A stretch of DNA of 64,000 nt from Marinilabiliaceae bacterium (GCA_021443545.1 JABUTU010000082.1:1-64000); one strand, 5' to 3'. Counted from the stretch's first letter, positions 22,475 to 32,456 are shown. Notes: generated by a model from the letters alone, not told the origin. Numbers and translations: made by a program.

Positions 22475-23791
22475 ATGAAGAGTATAAAGCAACAGCTTGA
22501 GAAGAGCGGAGTTGAAGATTATATTTTTGTCCATCTTGACGATTCAGAGATTGTTGTTGACGACGATGAGCGTTCGGCGTTGGTGAGGCTGGTAAAGGAG
22601 AGAGGTTGTGTTTTGTGTTATTCTGATTTTTCGGAAGATCGAGGTGATGTAGTTGAGCAACACCCCTTGGCAAACTATCAAGTGGGTTCAGTAAGAGATG
22701 ATTTCGATTTTGGTTCGTTGGTTCTTGTAGAACGAAAAAAACTTGAACAAGCGATTGCCATTTCTGATTCTGAAGGTGCGTATATGAGCGCATACACGGA
22801 GTTTTATGCCGTCCGATTAGCTTTGTCGAGATTGGGGGAGATATATCATGATGCAAATTTCCGATATCTACGTCGCCCCGAGATTGTTGATGGTAGGACT
22901 TCTGGTGAGAAGCAATTCGATTATGTGAACCCTCGAAACAGGGAGGTTCAGATTGAGTGTGAGCAGATTGTTACCCGTCATTTGAAGTCGATAGGAGCTT
23001 ATATAGAAGCTGATAGTTTGCAGAGCTTTGACGAAAAATCGGATGTCACATGCTACCCAGTTGAGGCCTCTGTGGTAATACCCGTTTACAATCGAAGTCG
23101 TACAATAGCTGATGCAGTTAATTCAGCACTTAGTCAGAAGACAGATTTTGAGTTTAATGTCATAGTTGTTGACAACGGAAGTAATGACGGGACAAGTGAG
23201 ATACTCGATAGTCTGACGAAAAAAATACCAGCAGGAAGACTCGAAGTTATTCATCCTGACACGTCAGAGAAGTTGGGTATAGGTGGCTGTTGGATGAAGG
23301 CTGTAAACTCTCACTATTGCGGACGTTATGCTGTCCAGTTGGATAGTGATGATTTATATGAGAGCGATGCAACACTGCAATGCATTGTTGATATGTTTAG
23401 AACGACTAAGGGAGCAATGGTAATTGGGTCGTACCGTCTCGTTGATATGCAATGTAATCCGTTGTCAGATAGTATTATAGATCATAGAGAGTGGACGGAT
23501 GCTAATGGACATAATAATGCCTTGCGTATAAATGGGCTGGGAGCACCGAGGGCCTTTAGGACCTGCTTGCTTCGTCAATGTCCGATGCCTAATGTTAGCT
23601 ATGGAGAGGATTATGCTGCTGGTTTGCGTTTTACCCGAGAATATAAGATAGGTCGTATTATGGATAGTCTATATCTGTGTCGACGATGGGAGGGAAATAC
23701 TGACGCTTGTCTGACTCCTGAGAAGGTGACGATTAATAATGAGTATAAAGATTCGTTGAGAACAGCAGAAATTTTAGCACGAACCCGATGA
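22475..23791 (+). CDS. Glycosyltransferase family 2 protein with extra N-terminal domain
   Basis: EASVVIPVYNRSRTIADAVNSALSQ, VVDNGSNDGTSEIL, QLDSDDLY (DxD) from aa ~190. Confidence 0.85.
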   Translation: MKSIKQQLEKSGVEDYIFVHLDDSEIVVDDDERSALVRLVKERGCVLCYSDFSEDRGDVVEQHPLANYQVGSVRDDFDFGSLVLVERKKLEQAIAISDSEGAYMSAYTEFYAVRLALSRLGEIYHDANFRYLRRPEIVDGRTSGEKQFDYVNPRNREVQIECEQIVTRHLKSIGAYIEADSLQSFDEKSDVTCYPVEASVVIPVYNRSRTIADAVNSALSQKTDFEFNVIVVDNGSNDGTSEILDSLTKKIPAGRLEVIHPDTSEKLGIGGCWMKAVNSHYCGRYAVQLDSDDLYESDATLQCIVDMFRTTKGAMVIGSYRLVDMQCNPLSDSIIDHREWTDANGHNNALRINGLGAPRAFRTCLLRQCPMPNVSYGEDYAAGLRFTREYKIGRIMDSLYLCRRWEGNTDACLTPEKVTINNEYKDSLRTAEILARTR

Positions 23792-24633
23792 TTGACTATA
23801 AGGAGTTGTATATGCGACAGCTATCTATTGGTGGTAGGTGGCAAGAGATGCTTAGAGATGTTCGACGTAGAAGTGTCATTGTAGATGGATTTCCGTATGT
23901 CATTCAATGGAACGCCAGTCGTGTCAGATCTACCATGGCAAATGTTGCGTCGGCGTCCTCTCAAAGTGTCGTGCTTTGTCCGCTCTGTTTAGCATCGCGA
24001 CCGAAAGATCAATTCTCTTTGCCGTGGTGTAACTCAGCGACAGGAAATAGCTTTGAGGTGCTTGTAAACCCATATCCAATCTTTCGTCATCACCTTACTA
24101 TAGTTTCTGTTGACCATAGAGAACAACATATTGATTTTCTGGATATGTGGTGCATGGCGAGGGAACTGGGAGAGGGCGTTGCATTGTTCTTCAATGGGGC
24201 TAAGTGTGGTTCCTCTATACCTGGACATATGCATTATCAAGCAGTTCCTGCTGACGAATTGCCATTGTTTAAGGAGGGAGTAGAATTTGCGAAAGAGAGG
24301 TCTTTTGTCTTTTCAACTGACAGTCCAGAGAAGGCAAAGCTGATGTTTGATTGCTTTATGAAGAGTATTGGGAGAAGTGATGATAATTTGATTAATGTAA
24401 TAGCAACGTATCAACATAAGGCATCAGAGGTAGTTACGTTTGTGATTTTTCCCAGAAAAACTCTTCGTCCATGGCAGTATTCAGCTGCGGACGAAGATAG
24501 CAAGTTGCTGGTGAGTCCCGCAACAGTAGAGGTCTCTGGTGTCATAGTGACTCCAGATGAGAGGACTTTTAATAGAATTACAGCTGATGATGTTAGAGAT
24601 ATAATCAGTCAGGTAAGTGAAAAGGTGAAATAA
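23788..24633 (+). CDS. DUF4922 domain protein (HIT/GalT-like nucleotidyltransferase or phosphorylase fold)
   Basis: LCPLC motif, NPYPIFRHHLTIVS, SIPGHMHYQAVP (HxHxQ-like) pattern. Confidence 0.75.
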   Translation: MIDYKELYMRQLSIGGRWQEMLRDVRRRSVIVDGFPYVIQWNASRVRSTMANVASASSQSVVLCPLCLASRPKDQFSLPWCNSATGNSFEVLVNPYPIFRHHLTIVSVDHREQHIDFLDMWCMARELGEGVALFFNGAKCGSSIPGHMHYQAVPADELPLFKEGVEFAKERSFVFSTDSPEKAKLMFDCFMKSIGRSDDNLINVIATYQHKASEVVTFVIFPRKTLRPWQYSAADEDSKLLVSPATVEVSGVIVTPDERTFNRITADDVRDIISQVSEKVK

Positions 24634-24644
24634 CATAATCGAAT

Positions 24645-25916
24645 ATGGAATTGAAAATACACCCTACAAGACTTCCGTTGATTCCCGATTTTGAGAGAAG
24701 TCAGTTTTCGAATGGGTTGACGGTCAGAGTATTGCCCGATTTGTCTCAGGAGCTGATAAAAATGGTCCTGACAGTAAAGGCAGGCTCCATACATAGTGCA
24801 AACAAAGTAGCAGCAGAGTTCAGCGCTTTAGTTATTGAGAAGGGATCGACAACGCGTTCTGCGAATCTAATAGCTCAGGAACTTGATTACTATGGAGTCG
24901 TTTTTAATCAGGCTGTGACCCAGACTTTTTTCAGATTTAGCATTCAGTGTTTGCGTAAGCATTTCAGAGATGTCTTGCCGATAGTAGCAGATTTCATTCT
25001 TCATCCGACATACCCTGAGTCAGAAGTTAAGTTGTATGCAGAGCAGTCGAAGGTAAATTATCGTGTTTCGAGGATGCGACCAGGAAGAGTTGTATTAGAT
25101 GCGATGACATCAGACTATTTTGCTGAAAATTCTCCATTTGGCAGAGTTACAAAAGAAGAGGATTATGATAGTATTAATGTTCAGGATATAAGGGATTATC
25201 AAGCAAAAGTCTTCCGTCCCGACATTTCAATATTGTCGCTTGGTGGGTGTCTCGGAGCAGAGGAACTGAAATACATTGAGCACTATTTTGGAGAGAATAG
25301 CTGGGAAAGACCCGCAGAGCCTTTTGATAATAAAATAGATGTCGCATTGCGACCAGTAAGTCAGCGTTATCGTCATATAGATATGCCTGATGCTCAGCAA
25401 GCTTCTGTTATGTTTTGTCTGCCAATGATAGAACAAGGAGACAAAGATTATCCAGCAATGTATGTGACAGATTATATATTAGGAGGAGGTACACTCTCTT
25501 CGCGACTGATGAGTAATATCAGAGAAAAGAAGGGGCTGACTTATGGAATACAATCGTATATAAACGGCAATTGTTATTGGAGTAGACATAATATTGTCAG
25601 TGAGGTCAATCGTGATAAAGTGGGAGTTGTTATAGATGAGGTTTCAAATGAGATACGACGTATGCAAGAGGAACTTGTACCCGAAGATGAATTGGCAATG
25701 TCGTTAGCGACGCTGAAGGGCTCTTTCCTCTCGGATTTTGATGGGACGCTCTCGTGTTTCGACTCAATGATTCCGATGATGGATGGATTCGGACTGACGG
25801 AGGAAGATATACGTCGACGTCATGCCGTGTTAGAGACGATTACTTCTGAAGATATAATGCGATGCGCTCAATCGTACTATAATGTAGATGGATATAGAAT
25901 TATATCGGCAGGATAG
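24645..25916 (+). CDS. M16 family peptidase-like subunit lacking HxxEH (probably non-catalytic)
   Basis: M16 architecture with SNIREKKGLTYGIQSYINGN, but VAAEFSALVIEKG in place of the HxxEH helix. Confidence 0.85.
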   Translation: MELKIHPTRLPLIPDFERSQFSNGLTVRVLPDLSQELIKMVLTVKAGSIHSANKVAAEFSALVIEKGSTTRSANLIAQELDYYGVVFNQAVTQTFFRFSIQCLRKHFRDVLPIVADFILHPTYPESEVKLYAEQSKVNYRVSRMRPGRVVLDAMTSDYFAENSPFGRVTKEEDYDSINVQDIRDYQAKVFRPDISILSLGGCLGAEELKYIEHYFGENSWERPAEPFDNKIDVALRPVSQRYRHIDMPDAQQASVMFCLPMIEQGDKDYPAMYVTDYILGGGTLSSRLMSNIREKKGLTYGIQSYINGNCYWSRHNIVSEVNRDKVGVVIDEVSNEIRRMQEELVPEDELAMSLATLKGSFLSDFDGTLSCFDSMIPMMDGFGLTEEDIRRRHAVLETITSEDIMRCAQSYYNVDGYRIISAG

Positions 25917-25923
25917 ATGATGC

Positions 25924-25954
25924 TTTGAAATTTCGTATATATTAACTATTTTTG
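25924..25954 (+). promoter_or_regulatory. Promoter of trpB (TTTG-N19-TATTTTTG)
   Basis: -33 TTTG 25924-25927, 19-nt spacer, -7 TATTTTTG 25947-25954. Confidence 0.75.
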
Positions 25955-25992
25955 CGCGATTTTTATACGAATTTAAGTCAATTAATATCAAT

Positions 25993-27369
25993 ATGTCAAA
26001 GCAAGAGATACCTTATAAGATATACCTTTCTGAGGAGGAGATGCCTAAAGAGTGGTATAGTATTCGTGCTGATATGAAGAAAAAACCAGCACCACTCCTT
26101 AACCCTGCAACGCTAAAGCCATTGACTGCCGACGAGTTGAGTGTTGTTTTTTGTCGTGAATTAGTTGAGCAAGAACTGGATGAGAATACCGCTTTGTTTC
26201 CTATCCCTGAAGAGATTCGGAATTTCTATAAGATGTATCGACCTTCGCCAGTTGTGCGTGCCTATTGTTTGGAGAAAAAACTAAACACGCCTGCTGAGAT
26301 TTACTATAAGTTTGAGGGAAATAATACATCAGGAAGTCATAAGCTTAATTCAGCTATAGCGCAGGCTTATTATGCAAAGAAACAGGGTCTTAAGGGCGTG
26401 ACCACCGAGACGGGTGCTGGACAATGGGGCACAGCTTTGTCTATGGCGTGTGCTTACCTTGGTCTCGACTGTAAGGTCTTCATGGTAAAGTGCTCGTATG
26501 AGCAGAAGCCATTCCGTCGTGAGGTAATGCGTACCTATGGAGCGTCTGTGACTCCTTCTCCATCGGATACTACTGAGATTGGCCGCAAGATTCTTGCAGA
26601 GTTCCCTGGAACAACAGGTAGTCTTGGTTGTGCTATATCAGAGGCAGTGGAGGTAGCAACTCACACAGAAGGATATCGATATGTGCTTGGCAGTGTACTA
26701 AATCAGGTTCTTTTGCATCAGAGCATAATAGGCTTGGAGGCTAAGAAGGCTCTTGATAAGTATGATATCGTGCCCGACATCATCATCGGGTGTGCTGGTG
26801 GTGGTTCAAATCTCGGCGGCTTGATTTCGCCTTTCATGGGTCAGAAATTGCGTGGGGAACAGGATTATCGCATTATAGCAGTGGAACCAGCATCGTGCCC
26901 AAGCTTCACTCGTGGTAAATATGCTTATGACTTCTGCGATACGGGTCAAATCTGTCCTCTCGCTAAGATGTATACTCTTGGTAGTGGTTTTATTCCATCT
27001 GCAAGTCATGCTGGTGGTCTTCGCTTCCATGGTATGTGTCCTACACTCTCGGAGTTGTATGACCAGGGTATGATGGAGGCGGTAGCAGTCGAACAGACGA
27101 GTGTTTTTGAGGCAGCCGAGATGTTTGCTCGTGTCGAGGGAATCCTACCAGCTCCTGAGAGCTCTCATGCTATCCGTGTTGCTATTGACGAAGCGCTGAA
27201 GTGTAAGGAGACGGGTGAGAAGAAGAAGATTCTCTTCGGCTTGACTGGTACTGGTTATTTCGATCTGGTTGCTTACGAGAAGTATAACAACGGTGTCATG
27301 TCTGATAGCATTCCGACAGATGAGGAGATAGCAAAGGGCTGGGCAACCATGCCAAAAGTCGATTTGTAA
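25993..27369 (+). CDS. trpB: Tryptophan synthase beta chain, TrpB2-type
   Basis: 458 aa; RPSPVVRAYCLEKKLNTPAEIYYKFEGNNTSGSHKLNSA (PLP Lys), ETGAGQWG, GCAGGGSNLGG; long N-terminus typical of TrpB2. Confidence 0.92.
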   Translation: MSKQEIPYKIYLSEEEMPKEWYSIRADMKKKPAPLLNPATLKPLTADELSVVFCRELVEQELDENTALFPIPEEIRNFYKMYRPSPVVRAYCLEKKLNTPAEIYYKFEGNNTSGSHKLNSAIAQAYYAKKQGLKGVTTETGAGQWGTALSMACAYLGLDCKVFMVKCSYEQKPFRREVMRTYGASVTPSPSDTTEIGRKILAEFPGTTGSLGCAISEAVEVATHTEGYRYVLGSVLNQVLLHQSIIGLEAKKALDKYDIVPDIIIGCAGGGSNLGGLISPFMGQKLRGEQDYRIIAVEPASCPSFTRGKYAYDFCDTGQICPLAKMYTLGSGFIPSASHAGGLRFHGMCPTLSELYDQGMMEAVAVEQTSVFEAAEMFARVEGILPAPESSHAIRVAIDEALKCKETGEKKKILFGLTGTGYFDLVAYEKYNNGVMSDSIPTDEEIAKGWATMPKVDL

Positions 27370-27394
27370 GGTTTACAGTCAATAGAAGAAACAA

Positions 27395-27433
27395 CCCCTG
27401 TATTTGTGTCGTGTGACGATACGGATGCAGGGG
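27395..27433 (+). terminator. Long terminator hairpin after trpB
   Basis: CCCCTGTATTTGTGTCGT-GTG-ACGATACGGATGCAGGGG, 18 bp including G-T pairs, followed by CTTTCTTTT. Confidence 0.75.
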
Positions 27434-27484
27434 CTTTCTTTTGGAGATGCCAGTCTCCCGATTGTTGCGATGAGTCATAAAACA

Positions 27485-27517
27485 AATAATGCGTCATGAA
27501 AAACATGACGCATTATT
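27485..27517. terminator. Bidirectional hairpin between trpB and efp
   Basis: AATAATGCGTCATG-AAAAA-CATGACGCATTATT, 14-bp perfect stem between convergent genes. Confidence 0.75.
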
Positions 27518-27540
27518 ATATTCAGTTATGAATATTTGTC

Positions 27541-28104
27541 TTACTTAACGCGCTCGATGTATGAGCCATCTCGAGTGTCAACAACGATTGTCTCGCCCTG
27601 TTCAATGAAGAGAGGAACCTTGACTGTAGCACCTGTTTCGACAGTTGCAGGTTTGAGAGTGTTGGTTGCTGTATCGCCCTTGAGACCTGGCTCTGTGTAT
27701 GTAATCTTTAGAGCCGTCTTAACAGGCATTTCTGCGAAGAGAACCTGCTCGTTAGAGGCATCGGTTACAACCTCCACAACGTCGCCCTCCTTCATGAAGT
27801 CAGCGCCTGTGACAAGGTCTCTTTGAATTGTAATCTGCTCGAATGTCTCCTGATTCATGAAAACCTCACCTTCGCCATCATTGTAGAGGTACTGACTTGG
27901 ACGACGCTCCACACGAACGTCCTCGAGTTTCTCTCCAATGTTGAAACGACGCTCTAAGACACGACCATCAGTAACACACTTGAGTTTAACACGCATGATA
28001 GTGTTGCCCTTTCCTGGCTTAACATGCAAGAATTCAGTAACGAAGTAAAGTTTGCCATCCAAACGAACGCAAACACCGTTCTTAATATCCTGAGAATTAA
28101 TCAT
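27541..28104 (-). CDS. efp: Elongation factor P
   Basis: [44 protein letters not shown]-terminal [25 protein letters not shown]...[18 protein letters not shown]. Confidence 0.96.
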   Translation of the reverse strand: MINSQDIKNGVCVRLDGKLYFVTEFLHVKPGKGNTIMRVKLKCVTDGRVLERRFNIGEKLEDVRVERRPSQYLYNDGEGEVFMNQETFEQITIQRDLVTGADFMKEGDVVEVVTDASNEQVLFAEMPVKTALKITYTEPGLKGDTATNTLKPATVETGATVKVPLFIEQGETIVVDTRDGSYIERVK

Positions 28105-28131
28105 AAATAAATGCAATTATATTTTCGTGTG

Positions 28132-28160
28132 CAAAAATACATAATTTTTTGATTAGCAAA
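28132..28160 (-). promoter_or_regulatory. Promoter of efp (minus strand TTTG-N17-TATTTTTG)
   Basis: Reverse complement reads TTTGctaatcaaaaaattatgTATTTTTG; spacer slightly short. Confidence 0.5.
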
Positions 28161-28193
28161 TCAATATTGACTCTAATTTTCAGATGTGACAGA

Positions 28194-29489
28194 CTAAGCC
28201 TCTCTTTGTCGAATTGCAAAAAGCAGTATGACTACGAAAGATATGAGAGGTACTATGAAACTTATGGCAACTGGTGACGAGAAACTAAGCTCTATATTGC
28301 AGTCTATTATGCCTGCTTGAATCATAGGAAGGATAGAGCCTCCCAAAATTGCCATGATTTGAGTTGCAGCACCGATTTTGGAGTCTTCGGTGGTGAGCCT
28401 TCTGAGAGCTAAGCTATATATGGTCGGGAACATGAGTGACATGCTTGCAGAAATTCCTATGAGACATACCATTCCACTCCAGCCAGGGAAAATTATGGTG
28501 CCTGCAGATAGAAGGATGCCACCTCCCGCTGATATGGCTAACAGACGTGCTGGAGAGAAAAAACGCATCAAGTAGGTGAAGACAAAACGCATGACGCAAA
28601 ACAAAACCATAGCTACGATGTTGAGTCGTTGTGAGTAGGCGGCCGCATCGCTCTCAGTCATGTCACCCATTTTCAACAGCATCTCTTTTCCGTAGTGAAT
28701 GATGAATGTCCAGCACATAATCTGTGCCCCGACGTAGAAGAACTGTGCTAAAAAACCGCTTTTGACACTCTTCGTACGTAATATTCTGCACATTGTATCC
28801 TTGAACTCTGACCATTTCATAGCACTATCGTTCTCTCCAGACGATTGCATCGGGACGAAACGGATGATAATGAATAGTACGACTGAGAATAGTCCTATTA
28901 AAATGTATGGCTTTGCCAATATCAGTAAGTCAGAATTCTTTACAGCCTCGAATGTATCCTCATTTAGCAGGGCTCGTTCAGCTGATGATAATGGTGATAA
29001 CTGTTCTTGCACGAAAAGCATTGCGACAAACATTCCGAGAAGAGAACCTATAGGGTTGAAGGCCTGTGCCAAGTTAAGTCGGTAGGCCGATTTTGAAGCA
29101 TCACCCATACTTAGAATGCATGGATTGGCAGATGTCTCAAGGAATGACAGTCCGCAGGTTAGTACGAAATATGATATCAGAAAAGGGTAGTAAGATCCTG
29201 ATGCTGCTGCAGGAAGAAATCCAAACGAGCCAATAGCGAAGAGTGCAAGGCCTACAAGAAGCCCGTTCTTAAAGTCGTAACGACGAATGTACAAAGCTGC
29301 AGGAAGTGCAAACACAAAGTATCCACCATAGAAAGCCATCTGCACAAGAGTTCCGTCAAAAGTTGACATACGGAAAATCTTAGAGAAGGCCTCTACCATA
29401 GGATTAGTAACGTCATTGGCAAAACCCCATAGGGCAAAGCATATGGTGACGGCCGCAAATGTTATTGCACTCTTGTTGGTCGCTTTCAT
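28194..29489 (-). CDS. MFS transporter, sugar (FucP-like) family
   Basis: ~12 TM, FALWGFANDVTNPMVEAF N-terminus typical of FucP-type transporters. Confidence 0.85.
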   Translation of the reverse strand: MKATNKSAITFAAVTICFALWGFANDVTNPMVEAFSKIFRMSTFDGTLVQMAFYGGYFVFALPAALYIRRYDFKNGLLVGLALFAIGSFGFLPAAASGSYYPFLISYFVLTCGLSFLETSANPCILSMGDASKSAYRLNLAQAFNPIGSLLGMFVAMLFVQEQLSPLSSAERALLNEDTFEAVKNSDLLILAKPYILIGLFSVVLFIIIRFVPMQSSGENDSAMKWSEFKDTMCRILRTKSVKSGFLAQFFYVGAQIMCWTFIIHYGKEMLLKMGDMTESDAAAYSQRLNIVAMVLFCVMRFVFTYLMRFFSPARLLAISAGGGILLSAGTIIFPGWSGMVCLIGISASMSLMFPTIYSLALRRLTTEDSKIGAATQIMAILGGSILPMIQAGIIDCNIELSFSSPVAISFIVPLISFVVILLFAIRQREA

Positions 29490-29498
29490 GGCTTATGA

Positions 29499-31253
29499 TT
29501 ATTTCTTGCGGAAGAATCCGATAACCTTCTGGATGAGAGATTTCTTCTCAGCAACATGTGCTTGAGCCTCCTGCTGATTGTCTCTTTTCTCCCTTCTGCT
29601 ATATCTGCGTTTGTTGTCCCATCTGCGTTTATCACGTCTGTTGTCATTTCCTCTGCGCTCGTTATCCGTAGTGCGATCGTCGCTTTGTGATTGTGCGCCA
29701 TTCTGTTTCTCATCACGTCTGCGTCGTTCGCTATTGGGATTCTTTGAGAATCGCTGTTTGTTCTCGTTGCCTTCAGTACGAGGCTCTTTCCTTCTGATAT
29801 CTTCAGATGGGGCAGTTTGACTTGAAAGATTCTCAGAAGTCAAATTATTGTCGGAGGTATTGTTGTTTCTCCTATGATGATGGCGTTTCTTCTTTTTTCT
29901 GTTGGTATTCATCTCGCTCTCATCGTTGGTGACTGGCGTCTGCTCTTCGGAAGCAATGCTTTTAGTGCTATTGTCCCCATCGGCACGTTTTGTTTTGCGG
30001 CGTTTCCTGTTGCGCTCTCTATTCTCCTCTCCATGACGATGCTGGCGATTCTCGGAAAGAGAAGCGTTCGTGTTTCTGCGGTTGTTACGCTGTACGCGTT
30101 TTTTAGGGTCATATACAGGACCATCACCGAGTTGTTCGGGAAGAGGTATTTTTTCAACAACAGTCTCAATGAGCGATTCTATATCGCCGAAGTCCTTCAT
30201 TTCAGCTTCAGAGATGAGCGTGTATGCTTCGCCTTGGGTTTGAGCACGGGCTGTTCTACCGACGCGGTGGACATAGTCTTCGGCATCGTGAGGAACCTCG
30301 AAGTTGATGACCATATCAATTTTTTCGATGTCGATTCCTCGGGCTATGATATCGGTTGCGACAAGGACATTAGTCTGATGGCTACGGAATTTCAAAAGTG
30401 CCTCTTCGCGTTCCTTCTGCTCGAGGTCGGAGTGTATGACATCGGCATTGATGCCATTCCTTTTTAGTTCCCTGGCCAGCTCTTTGCAAGTTTGTTTGCG
30501 GGATGAGAAGACGATGATAGATTGCGATTCTCTGTCTTTGAGAAGATGTTTGATGAGGGGAGTCTTCTGAGCTTCATATACAACGTATGCCCCTTGGCGT
30601 ATTCCCTCAGCAGGTTTGCTGATAGCAATGTTAATCTCCTTCGGAGAGCGCAGAATCTGTTTAGCCATCTCACGTATCTTTGGAGGCATAGTGGCAGAGA
30701 ACATAAGGGTCTGTCTTGTCTCAACAGGTAGTTGTTTTACGACCTGCATGATATCGTCAAAGAATCCCATGTCGAGCATTCGGTCGGCCTCATCGAGAAT
30801 TAAACACTTCACACGAGAAAAGTCGACATATCCCATAGATATGTGTTGAAGCATTCGTCCAGGAGTTGCAATCACAATATCGGCACCCTCTTGCAAGGCT
30901 GTGCGCTGTCGGCCCCACTCTCCGCTGTCGTTACCGCCATATATGGCTGTCGAAGAGACAGATACGAAATAGGCAAAACCCTCCATTTGTTGATCTATTT
31001 GAAGAGCGAGCTCTCGTGTTGGGACGAGAATAATGGTGTCAATGCCATCATGAGGGTTCTGAATGAGACGGTTAATTGTCGGAAGAAGATATGCAGCAGT
31101 CTTTCCTGTACCAGTCTGAGCACACGCAATAAGGTCATTCTGCTCCATAATGATTGGGATAGTCTGTTCCTGGACGGGAGTAGGCGTTTCGAAACGCATT
31201 GAGTCGAGGCTGTCTTCTATCTCGGGTTCAAATTTAAAATCGTAGAATGTCAT
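29499..31253 (-). CDS. DEAD-box RNA helicase with long basic/low-complexity C-terminus
   Basis: ACAQTGTGKTAAYLLP, LDEADRMLDMGF, SAT motif, HRVGRTAR; start taken at MTFYDFKF. Confidence 0.94.
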   Translation of the reverse strand: MTFYDFKFEPEIEDSLDSMRFETPTPVQEQTIPIIMEQNDLIACAQTGTGKTAAYLLPTINRLIQNPHDGIDTIILVPTRELALQIDQQMEGFAYFVSVSSTAIYGGNDSGEWGRQRTALQEGADIVIATPGRMLQHISMGYVDFSRVKCLILDEADRMLDMGFFDDIMQVVKQLPVETRQTLMFSATMPPKIREMAKQILRSPKEINIAISKPAEGIRQGAYVVYEAQKTPLIKHLLKDRESQSIIVFSSRKQTCKELARELKRNGINADVIHSDLEQKEREEALLKFRSHQTNVLVATDIIARGIDIEKIDMVINFEVPHDAEDYVHRVGRTARAQTQGEAYTLISEAEMKDFGDIESLIETVVEKIPLPEQLGDGPVYDPKKRVQRNNRRNTNASLSENRQHRHGEENRERNRKRRKTKRADGDNSTKSIASEEQTPVTNDESEMNTNRKKKKRHHHRRNNNTSDNNLTSENLSSQTAPSEDIRRKEPRTEGNENKQRFSKNPNSERRRRDEKQNGAQSQSDDRTTDNERRGNDNRRDKRRWDNKRRYSRREKRDNQQEAQAHVAEKKSLIQKVIGFFRKK

Positions 31254-31277
31254 CTGTTGTTTATGGAATATCAAAAA

Positions 31278-32456
31278 TTATAAAACGTGGAGAACTAAGC
31301 CTTTGAGGTATTCTCCTTCAGGGTGATATATGTCGATTGGATGGTCTGCAGGCTGGGAGAGTTGGTGGAGAATGGAGACTCTGCGCCCAGCTTTGGCGGC
31401 TGATGAGAATACCATTGTCCGGAATATCTCCTTTGATACGACCTGTGAGCATGAGAAGGTGAAGAGGATGCCTCCGGGTTTAATCATCTCCAATGCCTTA
31501 GTGTTGAGACGTCTGTAGCCTTTGAGAGCGTTGCCGAGAACATTGTAATGTTTTGCGAATGCTGGAGGGTCGAGAATGACAAGGTCGTAATCTTCCTTTG
31601 CGTTCTGCATGAATTTAAAAGCGTCCTCTGCAAATGCTTCATGGCGTGGGTCATCTCCAAAGTTAGCCCGTATATTATCTTTTGTCAGTTCAATTGCGCG
31701 CTCTGAACTGTCGACGGAGTGAACCAACAGAGCACCTCCTCTCATGGCATACATTGAGAAACCACCAGTGTAGCAGAACATGTTGAGGACTTTGCGTTCT
31801 TTGCTGTAGCGTTCAATCAAAGCTCTATTTTCGCGTTGGTCAACAAAGAAACCTGTCTTCTGCCCTCTTTCCCAGTCGGGAGCGAACTTCAGTCCATTCT
31901 CGATGGCAATCATTGGACCTGGTTCTCCCCAGACGTAAGCGTTGTGCGGTTCGAGTCCTGCCTTGTAGGGCAGAGTGCCTTCGCTCTTGTTGTATATTGC
32001 TTTTAGTTGGTCTTTCATAACCTGACGGAGAGCCTCTTCGATGAGAGCTCTGTCGGCATACATGCCAACTGAGTGCATCTGAACGACAGCTGTGCCATTG
32101 TACATATCAATTACCAATCCTGGTAGTCTGTCGCCCTCGCCATGGATGAGACGATATGCATTGGTGAGGGGATTGTCGACCAGTCCTAATTTACGGCGTA
32201 GTTCGAATGCTTCTTTAATTCGGTTTATGTAGAATGTCAAGTCGATTGTCGTTGGCTCAAAAGAGAGGATGCGAACTGTTATTGTCCCAATCTGATAGTG
32301 CCCGACAGCCAAGAAGCTACCGAGGGCGTCAGTTACTTCGACGACGTCGCCCTCTTCTGGTTTGCCGTCCATCTTTTGGATTGCTCCTGAGAAAATCCAT
32401 GGATGCTTTCTTTCAAGGCTTTGTTCTTTGCCTTGTTTGAGTTGTATATGTATCAT
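31278..32456 (-). CDS. Class I SAM-dependent rRNA methyltransferase (RlmI-like, PUA domain)
   Basis: HPWIFSGAI, VLNMFCYTGGFSMYAM, LVILDPPAFAK. Confidence 0.93.
   Translation of the reverse strand: MIHIQLKQGKEQSLERKHPWIFSGAIQKMDGKPEEGDVVEVTDALGSFLAVGHYQIGTITVRILSFEPTTIDLTFYINRIKEAFELRRKLGLVDNPLTNAYRLIHGEGDRLPGLVIDMYNGTAVVQMHSVGMYADRALIEEALRQVMKDQLKAIYNKSEGTLPYKAGLEPHNAYVWGEPGPMIAIENGLKFAPDWERGQKTGFFVDQRENRALIERYSKERKVLNMFCYTGGFSMYAMRGGALLVHSVDSSERAIELTKDNIRANFGDDPRHEAFAEDAFKFMQNAKEDYDLVILDPPAFAKHYNVLGNALKGYRRLNTKALEMIKPGGILFTFSCSQVVSKEIFRTMVFSSAAKAGRRVSILHQLSQPADHPIDIYHPEGEYLKGLVLHVL

Noticed and set aside
22284-22856. 190-aa ORF on - strand antisense to miaA/GT2
   Set aside because: Overlaps two well-supported genes; no recognisable motif.
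31930-31970. tRNA T-arm-like string GGTTCGAGTCC
   Set aside because: Lies inside the RlmI-like methyltransferase gene; no acceptor or anticodon arm could be drawn.
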